NCBI GenBank assembly: GCA_028282445.1
Contig: JANQHZ010001023.1
Coordinates: 1 to 32,926, forward strand
DNA length: 32,926 bases
Direction of reading: 5' to 3'
DNA from: Candidatus Binatia bacterium
GTDB taxonomy: Bacteria; Desulfobacterota; Binatia; HRBIN30; CADEER01
The notes below the pieces were generated by a model. The model saw nothing but the letters and a program-made list of their open reading frames with translations. It ran no database searches and had not been told where the DNA came from. Made by a program: the position numbers and the translations under genes. Positions within the stretch are counted from its first letter, which is position 1. The number at the start of each line of letters is the position of its first letter. This document shows, piece after piece, positions 9,101 to 17,600 of the stretch.

Positions 9101-12100
9101 CCGGGGCCGTTCGACCTTACGGCCATCGGTGCCACCGCGGCGGATGTGCTGGAGGTGCAGGGCAACACCACGCAGCCGCTGCCACAACTCGTCATTCCGG
9201 TAGTACCGCCACGGGTCGAGCTGATCACGGTTCGTCCACCGCGCGTCCCGGGTAACATCGCCGGCCCCGTCGTTTTGGTGGGTAATCCAGCGCCGATCAT
9301 CGACGACGATACACAAGGAGACAGCGACGGCGACAACGACGGCAACATCGAAGCCGGCGAGACGGTCGAGCTAACGCTGTTCGTCCGCAACCACGGCAAC
9401 GTCGACATCACGACCGGCTTCGTCGTCTTGCAGGTCGCGGATGGCGCGGTTCCCGTGTCGCCGGAACGTATCGACGTCGACCTCCTCGAGCCCGACGTAG
9501 CACACGGCTTCGGCCCGTTCGTTTTCGAAGCGCCTGCGGATCCTAACCAGCGGCGCTACACGCTCTCTTACCTCAACGACGGCGGCCTGGCGACGCAGAT
9601 TACGTTCGAGCTGCCACTTGGCGTCGAGCACCTCGACGTACCGATTCAGAGCGAGATCGTCGCCCGTTTCTCCGAGCCGGTCGACGCTTCGAGCGTCGAG
9701 ACGGCATTCTCTCTCGAGCTCGAAAACGGTGGCAGCCCGACACGGGTCGAGACACGCCTGTTTATCAGCGACGGCGACCGCGTCGCAACGCTGCGCCCGC
9801 TGGCCGATCTCGACGACAACAGCATCTATCGCACGACCTTGACCAACGGAATCGTCGACCTCGGCGGCCGGCCCCTCGACCCGGCCCCGGTCATCGAGCT
9901 GTTTCGTACGGAAGACCTCACTCCACCAGCGCCAATCCCGCCCGGGCAAATCGAGGCTTCGGTGCCCGATGCCGACGGCTTCGTCACAATCACCGCGTCA
10001 CCCGGATCGGTCAATCCGGACGACACCGTCATCGTCCTCAACGAAAGCACCGGCTACACCGCATTCCCCGACGTCCAACCCGACGGCAGCTTCACTGCGA
10101 TGGTCCTGGCCGCGGTCACCGATCGGATCACCATTCTGGTGCGCGACCGCACCGACAACGAGTTCCGGATCGACGTGGGGCCGTTTGTGAATCGTGATCC
10201 GGTGACGGGGGAGATTCTGTCGGCTTTCCTCGATCGTCGCGGCGGCGAGATCGTCAGCGCCGACGGCACTACGTTGGTCGTCCCTGCCGGGGCGCTCAAC
10301 GGAGCGGTCGAGCTATCGGTATCCAGTGAATCGGAGCCCTTCGAGCTTCCTACGGATATCGCAGCCGAACCGGATCTCGCAGCTGCCTTTGACTCGGCCT
10401 TCTCGGTCGTGCGGCGAATCCGAGTCGACGCGGAGTTAAGTTTTGCGGCGCCGGTAGAGCTTAAGATGCCCGCTCCCGGAGGATCGGAAGTTGGGGACCT
10501 GTTCCTGGTCGTCTGGACACGTACCGTAACGATTGGAGGTATCCTCGCTGACCTCGACCAGGTGACGGGGCTCACCGCAGCAGAGAACCCGGTTCGTAAC
10601 GTTGACCGACTGGAGATCATCGAGACGGCGACCGTAAAGGAAGAAGGGGGCCGGCTCACGCTTTCGACGGACTCGCCGCCGTTCCCAGGTATTCTTGAGC
10701 CGGGCGTCCTGACCATTCTGAAACCGCAGCGTCAGCTTTCGTTCCTTGCGGGAGAGGTTCGTAGAGATCTCGACGATAAGCCGATCGCAGCGGCGGTGGT
10801 TCGCAGTCTTCCAGATCAGCTAGCGACCGCCGCATTCGTGGGTGTTTCTAGTTTCGCGGGCAGGTTCGTAGTGCCTGATGGGATCCTGGCAGATCCTTCG
10901 GTGGTAGGAGACGGGGCCCTCGCGAGTCGCTTGGACACGAATGATCCCAGATTCGGGCGCGTGATCCGTCGTGATGTTCGTGCCAGCAGCGGCCCGCCGG
11001 CGCCCCCGAATGTGTTCGTCGCTCACTTAATCGAGACACTCGTACTACCAGAATCGCTCCCAGGCGCATTCGTCGAAGTTCTGGGAGACATAGAGCCTCC
11101 GAAGGTTCAGATCTCTCATTCGTCCGGTGGCTCGTCGCCGCATATCGTGAACCTGGGCCAGCTGCTGCACGTGCGAATCATTGCGACAGATAACGATCGA
11201 ATATCTTTCTCCAAGCTCTCGGTTGACGAAGGTTCTGGACCAGTTTCACTTCCACTAGACTCTGACGGTTCGGGGCAGTTCACCCCAGGACGCCCCGGGG
11301 TTGTCGAGCTGACGGCCGAGGCTCGCGATCCAAGCGGTAACGTAACCTTCGAGAACCGCTTCCTTCTAGTCGTCGGTAGCAGCGGTCCCGTTTCAGTCGA
11401 CTCCCCTCCGTTCGTTCTACCGGATTCAAGTCAATCAGGCCTTGGGGAAAGCGGCGCGATAGTCCGGCAGTTTTCTGAACCAATCGATCCGGGCACGATC
11501 AACGAAGGTTCGATCCAGCTCCTGGACCCTGAGGGGCGTACTGTCGCCGTTCAGCTATCTCTAGACCCCAGCCGTACTCGCCTGTCAGTTTCACCTGTTC
11601 GGCAGCTTCGGTTCGGTGCCGTCTATACTTTGGTGATCGGGAGCGAGGTCGAGGACGCGACGGGTCAGCCTTTGGCGGCAACCTCGGCTGGGGCACTGGC
11701 TGGGCACCCGGTTGCATTCTCCGGCGAGGTGGCTGTTGTTTCGACGACTGCCGCGACTGGGCATACCTCGCAGATCACAACTCCTTCGATTAGCCAGCGC
11801 CCTGGGCCAAGTCCCGGACAGCCAACCATACCAGCGGCGCACGTCGAAGATCTCGACGTCGCGGGGGACCTGCTGGTTGTGGTCGATCACCCGAGTTCTT
11901 CAAGCGTCGGCATGAACGGGCATCTTCGAGTGTACAAAGTCTTCGACCCCAACGCACCCGATGGGTATGAGAACCCGCCGCTACTACTGGGAAGTGGAGA
12001 GGCTGCAGGTCGCCCACTGACATTGGCTGTCGATGGCACAAGAGCTTACGTTGGAAATCGCTTCTTGGGGAATCTCTTACGGAAGGAACCTAAGTCGATT

Positions 12101-14617
12101 ATTGCGACCGGGACGCCGGAAGAGATCGCTACGCTGAACACGCCGTTCAGAGACCTTGGTTGCCGTCCCCACCCGACGCTTGGGGTGATCTGCTACATCG
12201 AAGTCATTACGGAGACCATATCTGACCTTCCGAAGCCTCCCACTAACTTCGAAGTTTTCGACCTGGGTCAGCCATCATCCCCCGTATCCGTCGGCCGCAG
12301 CGCAACCAATTTCGCTTCGGCTGATGTCTGGAATCCCAACACATGGCCGCAGCGCGTTGAGGTCTTAAGGCCCCCCCGTGAACCGCAGAGTGCTGCAAGC
12401 TTCGACGGTGTCGGGTTGCTCCACTTCTTGGGCAACATAGAACTCTTCGGGAGGGACGATCCGGCGCCTCTTGGAGTTGTCGGTCGTGTCCAGGGCTACG
12501 GCGAGTTTCTCGGTCGTTGCGATCGGCCCGCGGGCGAAGCGAACGAACCCTGCGCCATCCTACCGCCCACGATCACTGGGATTCCAAGAAACGAGTGCCG
12601 CCCTTACGATTGCATCGCGACGACGGAGTTTCTCGATGCGGCTTTCGTTAGGGACCACGCCTACTCGCTGGGAGCCGACGGACTTCGCGTTCTCAGGTTG
12701 TCGACAGACCCACTGGTCGGCTTCTGGACAGTCGGAGACGTTGTCGAGATCCAAGGGGTGCGCACAGCCAGAATCGGTGGCGTTGCCGCCTTCGGCGCGA
12801 CTGCTTCTCTGCCCGGAACTGATCTAATCTTCGTCGCCAGTGAGGTTGGCGGGTTGTCGATATTCGACGTGACGCAACCAGCCGCCCCGGTTCCCCTCTC
12901 GATATTGCCTGGGATCTTCGGAAATATGTCATTTGACGCATGCCGGGGTCTGGCGTACTTCCACGGGCGTCCCAATCCCGCCGGCGGTGCCTTCCACGTC
13001 ATCGACTTCAACGACCCAAGGCAACCGATTGAGTTGAATCATCCCGGAACTGGCGCAGCCTTTGCCGTGACTGGCGCAGGCATGAAGTTTAGCCCAAATG
13101 GAAACGCCAGTTCGGACGGCACCGTTTTTCTCGCCGGTGAAGCAGGCGTTGTGTTAGTCGACGTACCGCTGCCGAGGCGATCTTCAGCAACTGACCAGCG
13201 CTTGGCTTGCAGTGAACTGGAATTGGAATTCCTTGACGCTGACAACGATCCAATTGACCCACAGACACACGCCTTGAACGTGAGCAACTGGGTCACGACC
13301 AACGGACTATCCAAGAGCGGAAGTCTAGGGTTTTCTGACGTCGAACCACTCTTCTCGCCACTACCATCCCCACCCGCTGGATCGCAGCGCAGGGACCCAG
13401 ACAATTTCCGGATTCAGCTTCGCGATGCTTCTACCGACACACCCGCAGACATTTCGATTCGTGTCCTTATCGAAGGTGATCCTGCGAGACTACGTCCTAT
13501 CGGTTGTGGTGCAACCACATCTACCGAACTTAAGTACTCGCCCGGGAAAAAATGGTCGGCCGGCCGCGTATTTAGGGGCGACTTTCTAAGACTGGTCAGC
13601 GACTGTGCAGACTCGAACACCGCAGCCAATGCCGGGTTATCTGGAACGACCCTGCTAGTAGCGCTCGGCGACAAGGTCCAAGCGCGTTACACAAACGCGC
13701 GAGGTGAACCTGTCGAGAAGGAGATTCACGTTGGCCGACCATCGTCCGAGGACAAGAATGGCAACGATCAATACCAGCATGACATCCGGGACCTCCGGAT
13801 CAGCGTCGTGGCTTTCGAAGACCCAAGCCTTACGACGCCGATAATCGATATCCTATGCGAGGATATTTCGCGCGCGAACGAGAGGTTGGCCCAGTCTACT
13901 ATTAGGTTGCGAATCGGTACGATCACCGCGGGAACTGGCAACTGCGTATGCACCGGGGACGCTTGCTGCGAAAGCGCTGGTCGTCAACAGATGCAGAGTT
14001 GTGCGGGTCGCCCATTGCCGCCCTTCGGATTCGCAACCCCGGGCGTATTCTCGGCTTTGGAATTCGGGCCCACGCGAACAACGGCGCTTAGCGATGAGGT
14101 CGAGCTAGCCCAGCTCGGTGATGGCGACGTCAACAGCGTTGATCTGTTTTACGTCCCGACTCTCGAGGTGGCCGATACGAACGGGAACTTACTACCGCTG
14201 CCGCCGATACCTGGTCTCACATATACGATGCCGTTCGACTCAACTATTCGTAACACAGTCGTACTGACATACCCTTGTGACGACGCAAGTAAGGCTTGCC
14301 CCACGGATCCCGGAACAACGACTCCTTTGCCAATTCATCGGCGGCAAGATCATCCGTATGTGCTTCCTCATGAACTAATGCACGTGTTGCTCGAGCTACC
14401 TTTCCACCGACCCTTCGCCATAAGGGGTCAGGGGAGGGTGGCGGGCCCGAATAATCCAGTTGACCCGGTCGAGTCGCTCTTTTCCGCGCCACCCAGCGCG
14501 ACCAGCCCCAGTGGCTCGAGCGCAAAGAGGATTGGGCCATTCCCGCACAGGGTGCAGCACCAAGCTGGAGATCAGGACACAAAGACGATCCGGGACCATG
14601 CGGAAAGCCTGCCATAG
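6113..14617 (+). CDS. Giant secreted protein with N-terminal dockerin and C-terminal HExxH metalloprotease-like domain
   Basis: This is a 2834-aa protein. The signal peptide ends at AVA (residue 26). Residues 31-98 are a dockerin with two full calcium loops, and 101-177 are a Thr-Pro linker. Beta-rich modules follow: Ig-like (about 180-345), Big_5-like (near 350, 1170 and 1765), a carboxypeptidase-regulatory-like domain (about 458-530) and three ZU5-like domains marked by GG...[IV]P[AP]GAL (near 550, 810 and 1370). A CARDB-like segment with EAGETVELTL lies near 1080. Residues about 1909-2359 look like an LVIVD-type propeller (GLRVLRL, GGLSIFDV, GVVLVDV). The C-terminal part has HELMH at 2753-2757 and a third His at 2765, preceded by strands typical of zinc metallopeptidases. 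The gene is coupled to the cohesin gene upstream and overlaps the next gene by 20 bp. Its 3' half appears to use fewer GC-ending codons than its 5' half. Substrate and activity are unknown. Confidence 0.92.
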   Translation: MRVRRSTSALATFVVLLTAAFHTAVAGEAPTCGVCGDVDGNGTTDIVDAMFVGQRAVGLRSSIPCPEDGDVNGDKRIDIIDGLFIAQFTVGLRESLGCGEVTPTPTPVATHTPTPSPTVSPTWTSTHTKTTTPTETPTDTPTLTPTDTPTDTPNVTRTQTPTPTETPTTTPTFTPTEGLAMAIVDPPEGEVFATSPITVSGTISQEGARALVANVLADVDGTDFEAAGVALSEGENMLQARALKGFTNEASTTRMVVLDTIPPFLNILSPADRSIQSQSAVDVVALVTDANPVTCRVNEEETSIEEDSFTEDSPLDEGENLISVICTDTAGNSTTRTLTVFYDDAFLTITNVVPLPGATEVAPDADVVIDFSKAVAPATVNASTLFLRSGSRILASTVNVDADGTRVTLDPSEDLVPGAEVHIKVTTGVTDSLGIPLTSPFSSSFTVAGLQVDAGAIRGEVYDDTRSLPLAEAAVQVFSSGGGQLLATGSTDERGRYLFDVDETSVRLRIDKEGFTTVERTLEEVSETLSEVFDARLTPLAAPQAVTALLGGEIATALGHRLTIPAGALASDAEIAFTDISPQGPRAPYPPGWSPVAAIEIGGTLSFDPAAELALLDPSGDAGGLDAVVARYDEQAGVWIALLQLSVAENGATIVDGVDRSGQYALLVADRSDSATDLITPGQSLPVSPSEEIPADATGAAEVVPEVGRADDPTPAQATVTILSASPMRSGSLLRGDFMELFLLRDGGQLTPVGSSQDFVAYRLPGDDAGTTLVATFPIAPSRTFSLAELDTGTVTVALERAAMTATSLVGPEGGGIESEAGGRVLIPPGALADGVPVDLRQLEGTSLPSSGNDDIIAIGGFDLDLSGAFAGESLTLVLANAAAAVPTGFSVVVAEVRNIGGRDRLVLVALGIVEGDDVSMVSEVGGVVLPGVRGGGRYGFYRVASSLELVTGSVREDATGLGDGHLAQLAQLPFASVSGETGSDAGGGLFALVAAPGPFDLTAIGATAADVLEVQGNTTQPLPQLVIPVVPPRVELITVRPPRVPGNIAGPVVLVGNPAPIIDDDTQGDSDGDNDGNIEAGETVELTLFVRNHGNVDITTGFVVLQVADGAVPVSPERIDVDLLEPDVAHGFGPFVFEAPADPNQRRYTLSYLNDGGLATQITFELPLGVEHLDVPIQSEIVARFSEPVDASSVETAFSLELENGGSPTRVETRLFISDGDRVATLRPLADLDDNSIYRTTLTNGIVDLGGRPLDPAPVIELFRTEDLTPPAPIPPGQIEASVPDADGFVTITASPGSVNPDDTVIVLNESTGYTAFPDVQPDGSFTAMVLAAVTDRITILVRDRTDNEFRIDVGPFVNRDPVTGEILSAFLDRRGGEIVSADGTTLVVPAGALNGAVELSVSSESEPFELPTDIAAEPDLAAAFDSAFSVVRRIRVDAELSFAAPVELKMPAPGGSEVGDLFLVVWTRTVTIGGILADLDQVTGLTAAENPVRNVDRLEIIETATVKEEGGRLTLSTDSPPFPGILEPGVLTILKPQRQLSFLAGEVRRDLDDKPIAAAVVRSLPDQLATAAFVGVSSFAGRFVVPDGILADPSVVGDGALASRLDTNDPRFGRVIRRDVRASSGPPAPPNVFVAHLIETLVLPESLPGAFVEVLGDIEPPKVQISHSSGGSSPHIVNLGQLLHVRIIATDNDRISFSKLSVDEGSGPVSLPLDSDGSGQFTPGRPGVVELTAEARDPSGNVTFENRFLLVVGSSGPVSVDSPPFVLPDSSQSGLGESGAIVRQFSEPIDPGTINEGSIQLLDPEGRTVAVQLSLDPSRTRLSVSPVRQLRFGAVYTLVIGSEVEDATGQPLAATSAGALAGHPVAFSGEVAVVSTTAATGHTSQITTPSISQRPGPSPGQPTIPAAHVEDLDVAGDLLVVVDHPSSSSVGMNGHLRVYKVFDPNAPDGYENPPLLLGSGEAAGRPLTLAVDGTRAYVGNRFLGNLLRKEPKSIIATGTPEEIATLNTPFRDLGCRPHPTLGVICYIEVITETISDLPKPPTNFEVFDLGQPSSPVSVGRSATNFASADVWNPNTWPQRVEVLRPPREPQSAASFDGVGLLHFLGNIELFGRDDPAPLGVVGRVQGYGEFLGRCDRPAGEANEPCAILPPTITGIPRNECRPYDCIATTEFLDAAFVRDHAYSLGADGLRVLRLSTDPLVGFWTVGDVVEIQGVRTARIGGVAAFGATASLPGTDLIFVASEVGGLSIFDVTQPAAPVPLSILPGIFGNMSFDACRGLAYFHGRPNPAGGAFHVIDFNDPRQPIELNHPGTGAAFAVTGAGMKFSPNGNASSDGTVFLAGEAGVVLVDVPLPRRSSATDQRLACSELELEFLDADNDPIDPQTHALNVSNWVTTNGLSKSGSLGFSDVEPLFSPLPSPPAGSQRRDPDNFRIQLRDASTDTPADISIRVLIEGDPARLRPIGCGATTSTELKYSPGKKWSAGRVFRGDFLRLVSDCADSNTAANAGLSGTTLLVALGDKVQARYTNARGEPVEKEIHVGRPSSEDKNGNDQYQHDIRDLRISVVAFEDPSLTTPIIDILCEDISRANERLAQSTIRLRIGTITAGTGNCVCTGDACCESAGRQQMQSCAGRPLPPFGFATPGVFSALEFGPTRTTALSDEVELAQLGDGDVNSVDLFYVPTLEVADTNGNLLPLPPIPGLTYTMPFDSTIRNTVVLTYPCDDASKACPTDPGTTTPLPIHRRQDHPYVLPHELMHVLLELPFHRPFAIRGQGRVAGPNNPVDPVESLFSAPPSATSPSGSSAKRIGPFPHRVQHQAGDQDTKTIRDHAESLP
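6203..6406 (+). other. Dockerin-like domain with two intact calcium loops
   Basis: The loops DVDGNGTTDIVD (residues 37-48) and DVNGDKRIDIID (70-81) each carry Asp or Asn at positions 1, 3 and 5 and Asp at 12. Each is followed by a matching helix (AMFVGQRAVGLR and GLFIAQFTVGLR). This duplicated loop-helix unit is the hallmark of type I-like dockerins. Its position directly after the signal peptide, rather than at the C-terminus, is less usual. Confidence 0.78.
6413..6643 (+). repeat. Thr/Pro-rich low-complexity linker (coding)
   Basis: About 77 residues are mostly Thr and Pro with a recurring TPT[DE]TPT unit. They join the dockerin to the first beta domain. The DNA repeats ACGCCGAC/ACTCCGAC-type hexamers and could vary in length by slippage. 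Confidence 0.88.
13845..14614 (+). other. Metalloprotease-like C-terminal domain
   Basis: From about residue 2578 the order is helix (SRANERLAQ), strand (TIRLRIGTI), a Cys-rich insertion (CVCTGDACC), strand (VDLFYVPTL), strand (NTVVLTY), then PHELMHVLLELPFH. HExxH supplies two zinc ligands and the general base. His2765 is eight residues after the second His and could be the third ligand. The classical metzincin HExxHxxGxxH spacing and an obvious Met-turn are missing, so activity is not certain. Confidence 0.55.
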
Positions 14618-17600
14618 CCTTGCTGTCGCCGCAGCGTTCTTTCTGAATCTGGCGCTCGCAAGCGCGCAGACGTTGACCTATGGGCAATATCAAGTCGGCG
14701 GTTTTGGCCTTGAGGTCTCGCCACCTGTCGTAACGGTGCCGCGAGATGTTCCGTCGAGTGTCACCACGAATCTTGTGGGTATCTCGACTGCACCAATCGG
14801 TTCAGTTGTACGGGCCCGGGTTCGGGGTCCGAGCATTCCTACTATTCAGATACTCACCGGGATTCCCGGTGGCTCGCTTCAACTTCCAGGTCTTTCTCAG
14901 GCGGGGATACACTTTCTTGAAGATATAGAGTTGGTCCTTGAATCGGGTGAGCTCATCGCCGCTGATCCACCAACGGTAAGTATCGATGTTCTCGACGAGT
15001 TCCTCGTGACTTCCGTCGTTTCGCGACCCCTCTCGCTCGAAGAAATCCGCGCGCTCGGTATCGAGTTCGACGAGAACAGCTTTCAAGCCTTCAGCTTCAC
15101 CGTCGCATTCACCACGAGCAGTGGCGTCGTCGAAATCGACTTCCCCGTTCTAATGCCGATCGTCGCGGGTGAGGAGCAGCCGCGGTTTATTCAGCCGCCG
15201 GGGTTTCAGTCGTTTCAGCAGATTCCGGGGCTGCCCAACATTTCTCTGGCACCGGCGATTCTGGAGCCGATCGAGGAGATTAAGGAGTCCCTGCCGCCGG
15301 GGGTGGAGATCCCGCCGATCCCGGGTGTGGTGGTTATTCCGGGGAACGTTGCCTTTCTCAATCAGTTCTTCAGCGTATTGCTTCTGGTATCCAACGAGGC
15401 GCCGGACGGAACTCCCTTGGTTGTGCGAGACGTCGAGGCGGAGATTGTGCTGCCGCCGGGGCAGGATGGAGTTCCGGGCGACATTACGTCGGATCCGCCT
15501 TATGCGCCTGGGGATCCGGAGTTCGATAACCCGCTACGAATCGCGAAGCTGGCTGACGAGGGGCGCGTGATCGTGCGGCCGGTGCTGTCGGCGGGGCCCG
15601 ATGGTGAGGAGGGGACGGGGGACGACGAGAATCGGCTGGTGCCGCAGGGGCGCGGTAGCGCTGAGTTCTTCGTCGAGGGTGTAAGGCAGGGGAATCACAT
15701 TGTCGAGATCGAGCTGCGCGGGATTCTCGACGGGCTGCCGGGCGGGCCGATCGAGATCTCGGGAATCACGGAAGGCGCGGTCGTCGTGCGTGACCCGAGC
15801 TTTTCGATCACCTTCATTCATCCGAACACCGTTCGCGCCGGCGAGGTCTACGAGCTGCGCGCGCACCTTCAGAATACCTCGGATGTCGACGCTAACCTGG
15901 TCACGGTGTGTCTCGAGGAGCGCAACCTCTCCGGGGCTCGCTTTGTTGACTCGGACGACAGCTGCCAGTTGATCGAGACGATCTTTCCAGGGGAATCCGG
16001 GGTCGCCGTGTTTCCGCTGGAGGCGTTGCGCACAGGGCGCGTCAACGCCTCGACCCTCGAGCTCGATGGTGAGGGCGGCGTGATCAGCGGTCGCCGCATC
16101 TCGTTGGTGACGGGTATCGGCGAATCGGGCGCTCCGACGTCGCCGGATACGCTGATTCTGCCGCCGTCTACCGGCCTGCTGCGCGAGCGCGCCAACAACG
16201 ACGATCTACTGTTTCGTGCCCTAGCGCTGCTCGGCGAGGCGCACTCGATCGCCACGGCGCCGCGCGGCAGCCTGCCGCCGGGTGTGTCGCCCATCGTTCC
16301 CGGTACGGTGATCCAGCGCGCGCGCGAGCTTACGGAGGCGGCTCTCCGACTCGATCTCAGCGTGCGGCCGGGGCCGAACGGTCAGCCGGAGCCGCTTCCC
16401 GACGGGCTGCTGCTGACCTTGCAGGATCTGCACTTCGATTTCCTCGGCGCCGGTAGCTTCGATTTCGGCTGGGACTCACTCTTTCGCAGCTCGCGCCAGG
16501 CGCGGCTGTTTGCCGAAGCGCTTGCCGAGGTGCTGGGGCGCGAGATGCAGTCCCTCGGCTTCGCGGACCTCATCGAGTTGCAGCAGTCCTGGGCGGATAC
16601 GGAGTCGTACCGCGACGCGCACGTGTCGATCGCGACGCAGGGGGGTACAACTCCCGCGTTCTCGATCACGGATAGCGTTGAGCGCACGCTTGGTGGTTCG
16701 CTCGATCCGGAGGGCGGCGATCGCGAGTTCCCGGGTGGCGACGTGCTCACGTTCCCGGGAAGCGGGCAGCTCGCGCTGCTCACTCGTCTCGAGTCATCGC
16801 GCTACGGAGTTGCGTTCGACGTAGCCACCGATACCACCTTCGACCTCGGCATTGTCGCGCCGGGAAGCGACGGACAATTGCGTCAGTTTGTCGTGCGTTC
16901 GCTCAGCGTCGCCCCCGGCGATGTGCTCAGCGCGACGATTCGTCCTCGTACGCAAACACCGGTGCTGTTCGAGCTCAACGGGCAAGTCTTGGTGCCCGCT
17001 GCGGAGCTGGTCATCGTCGACGGTCCTCCCGAGATTCTCGGCGTGATTCAGAATGCCGACCGCGAAGTCGATCGCTTCGGGCGCGTCGTGGCGATTCTTT
17101 TCGACGAGGAGGTCGATCCGGCGACCGCTACGCCGCCGGGCAACTACGCGGTGAGCGACAATGAGATCGCCATGTTGGCGCCGCCGAACTTGATCGATGG
17201 CAACGCGGCGCGGCAGGCGCTGGTGCAGTTCGGCAACCGCATCGTCTTCGTCGGCATGCGCGATCCGGTCGGGCCTTTCCGCACGCGCACACTCGACATT
17301 GTCGGCGTTCGCGACCTGCGTGGCCAAGAGATGGATCCGGCACTGGGCGTGCCGATCCTCGCCGATCCGGACATCGAGAACGGGGCGACCCTGACCGGGC
17401 GCGTGCGCCGCGCTGATGGTACGCCGGTGGCGAATGCCGAGATCACGTATCGCAATACCGACAGCAACCAGATTGGTCGGTTCGAGAGGACGATCTCGGT
17501 TAAACCCGCTGACGCCGAGGGTGGCTACGGATTCGACTTCGTTCTCAAGAGCCCGGACGGACCGTTCCGTATCCGCGCCCGCGACCCGATCACTGGTGAG

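Noticed and set aside
14460-14597. 46-codon N-terminal extension of the 5864-aa protein
   Set aside because: It lies wholly within the upstream gene in another frame, is Arg/Ser-rich, and would bury a well-formed signal peptide that begins at 14598.
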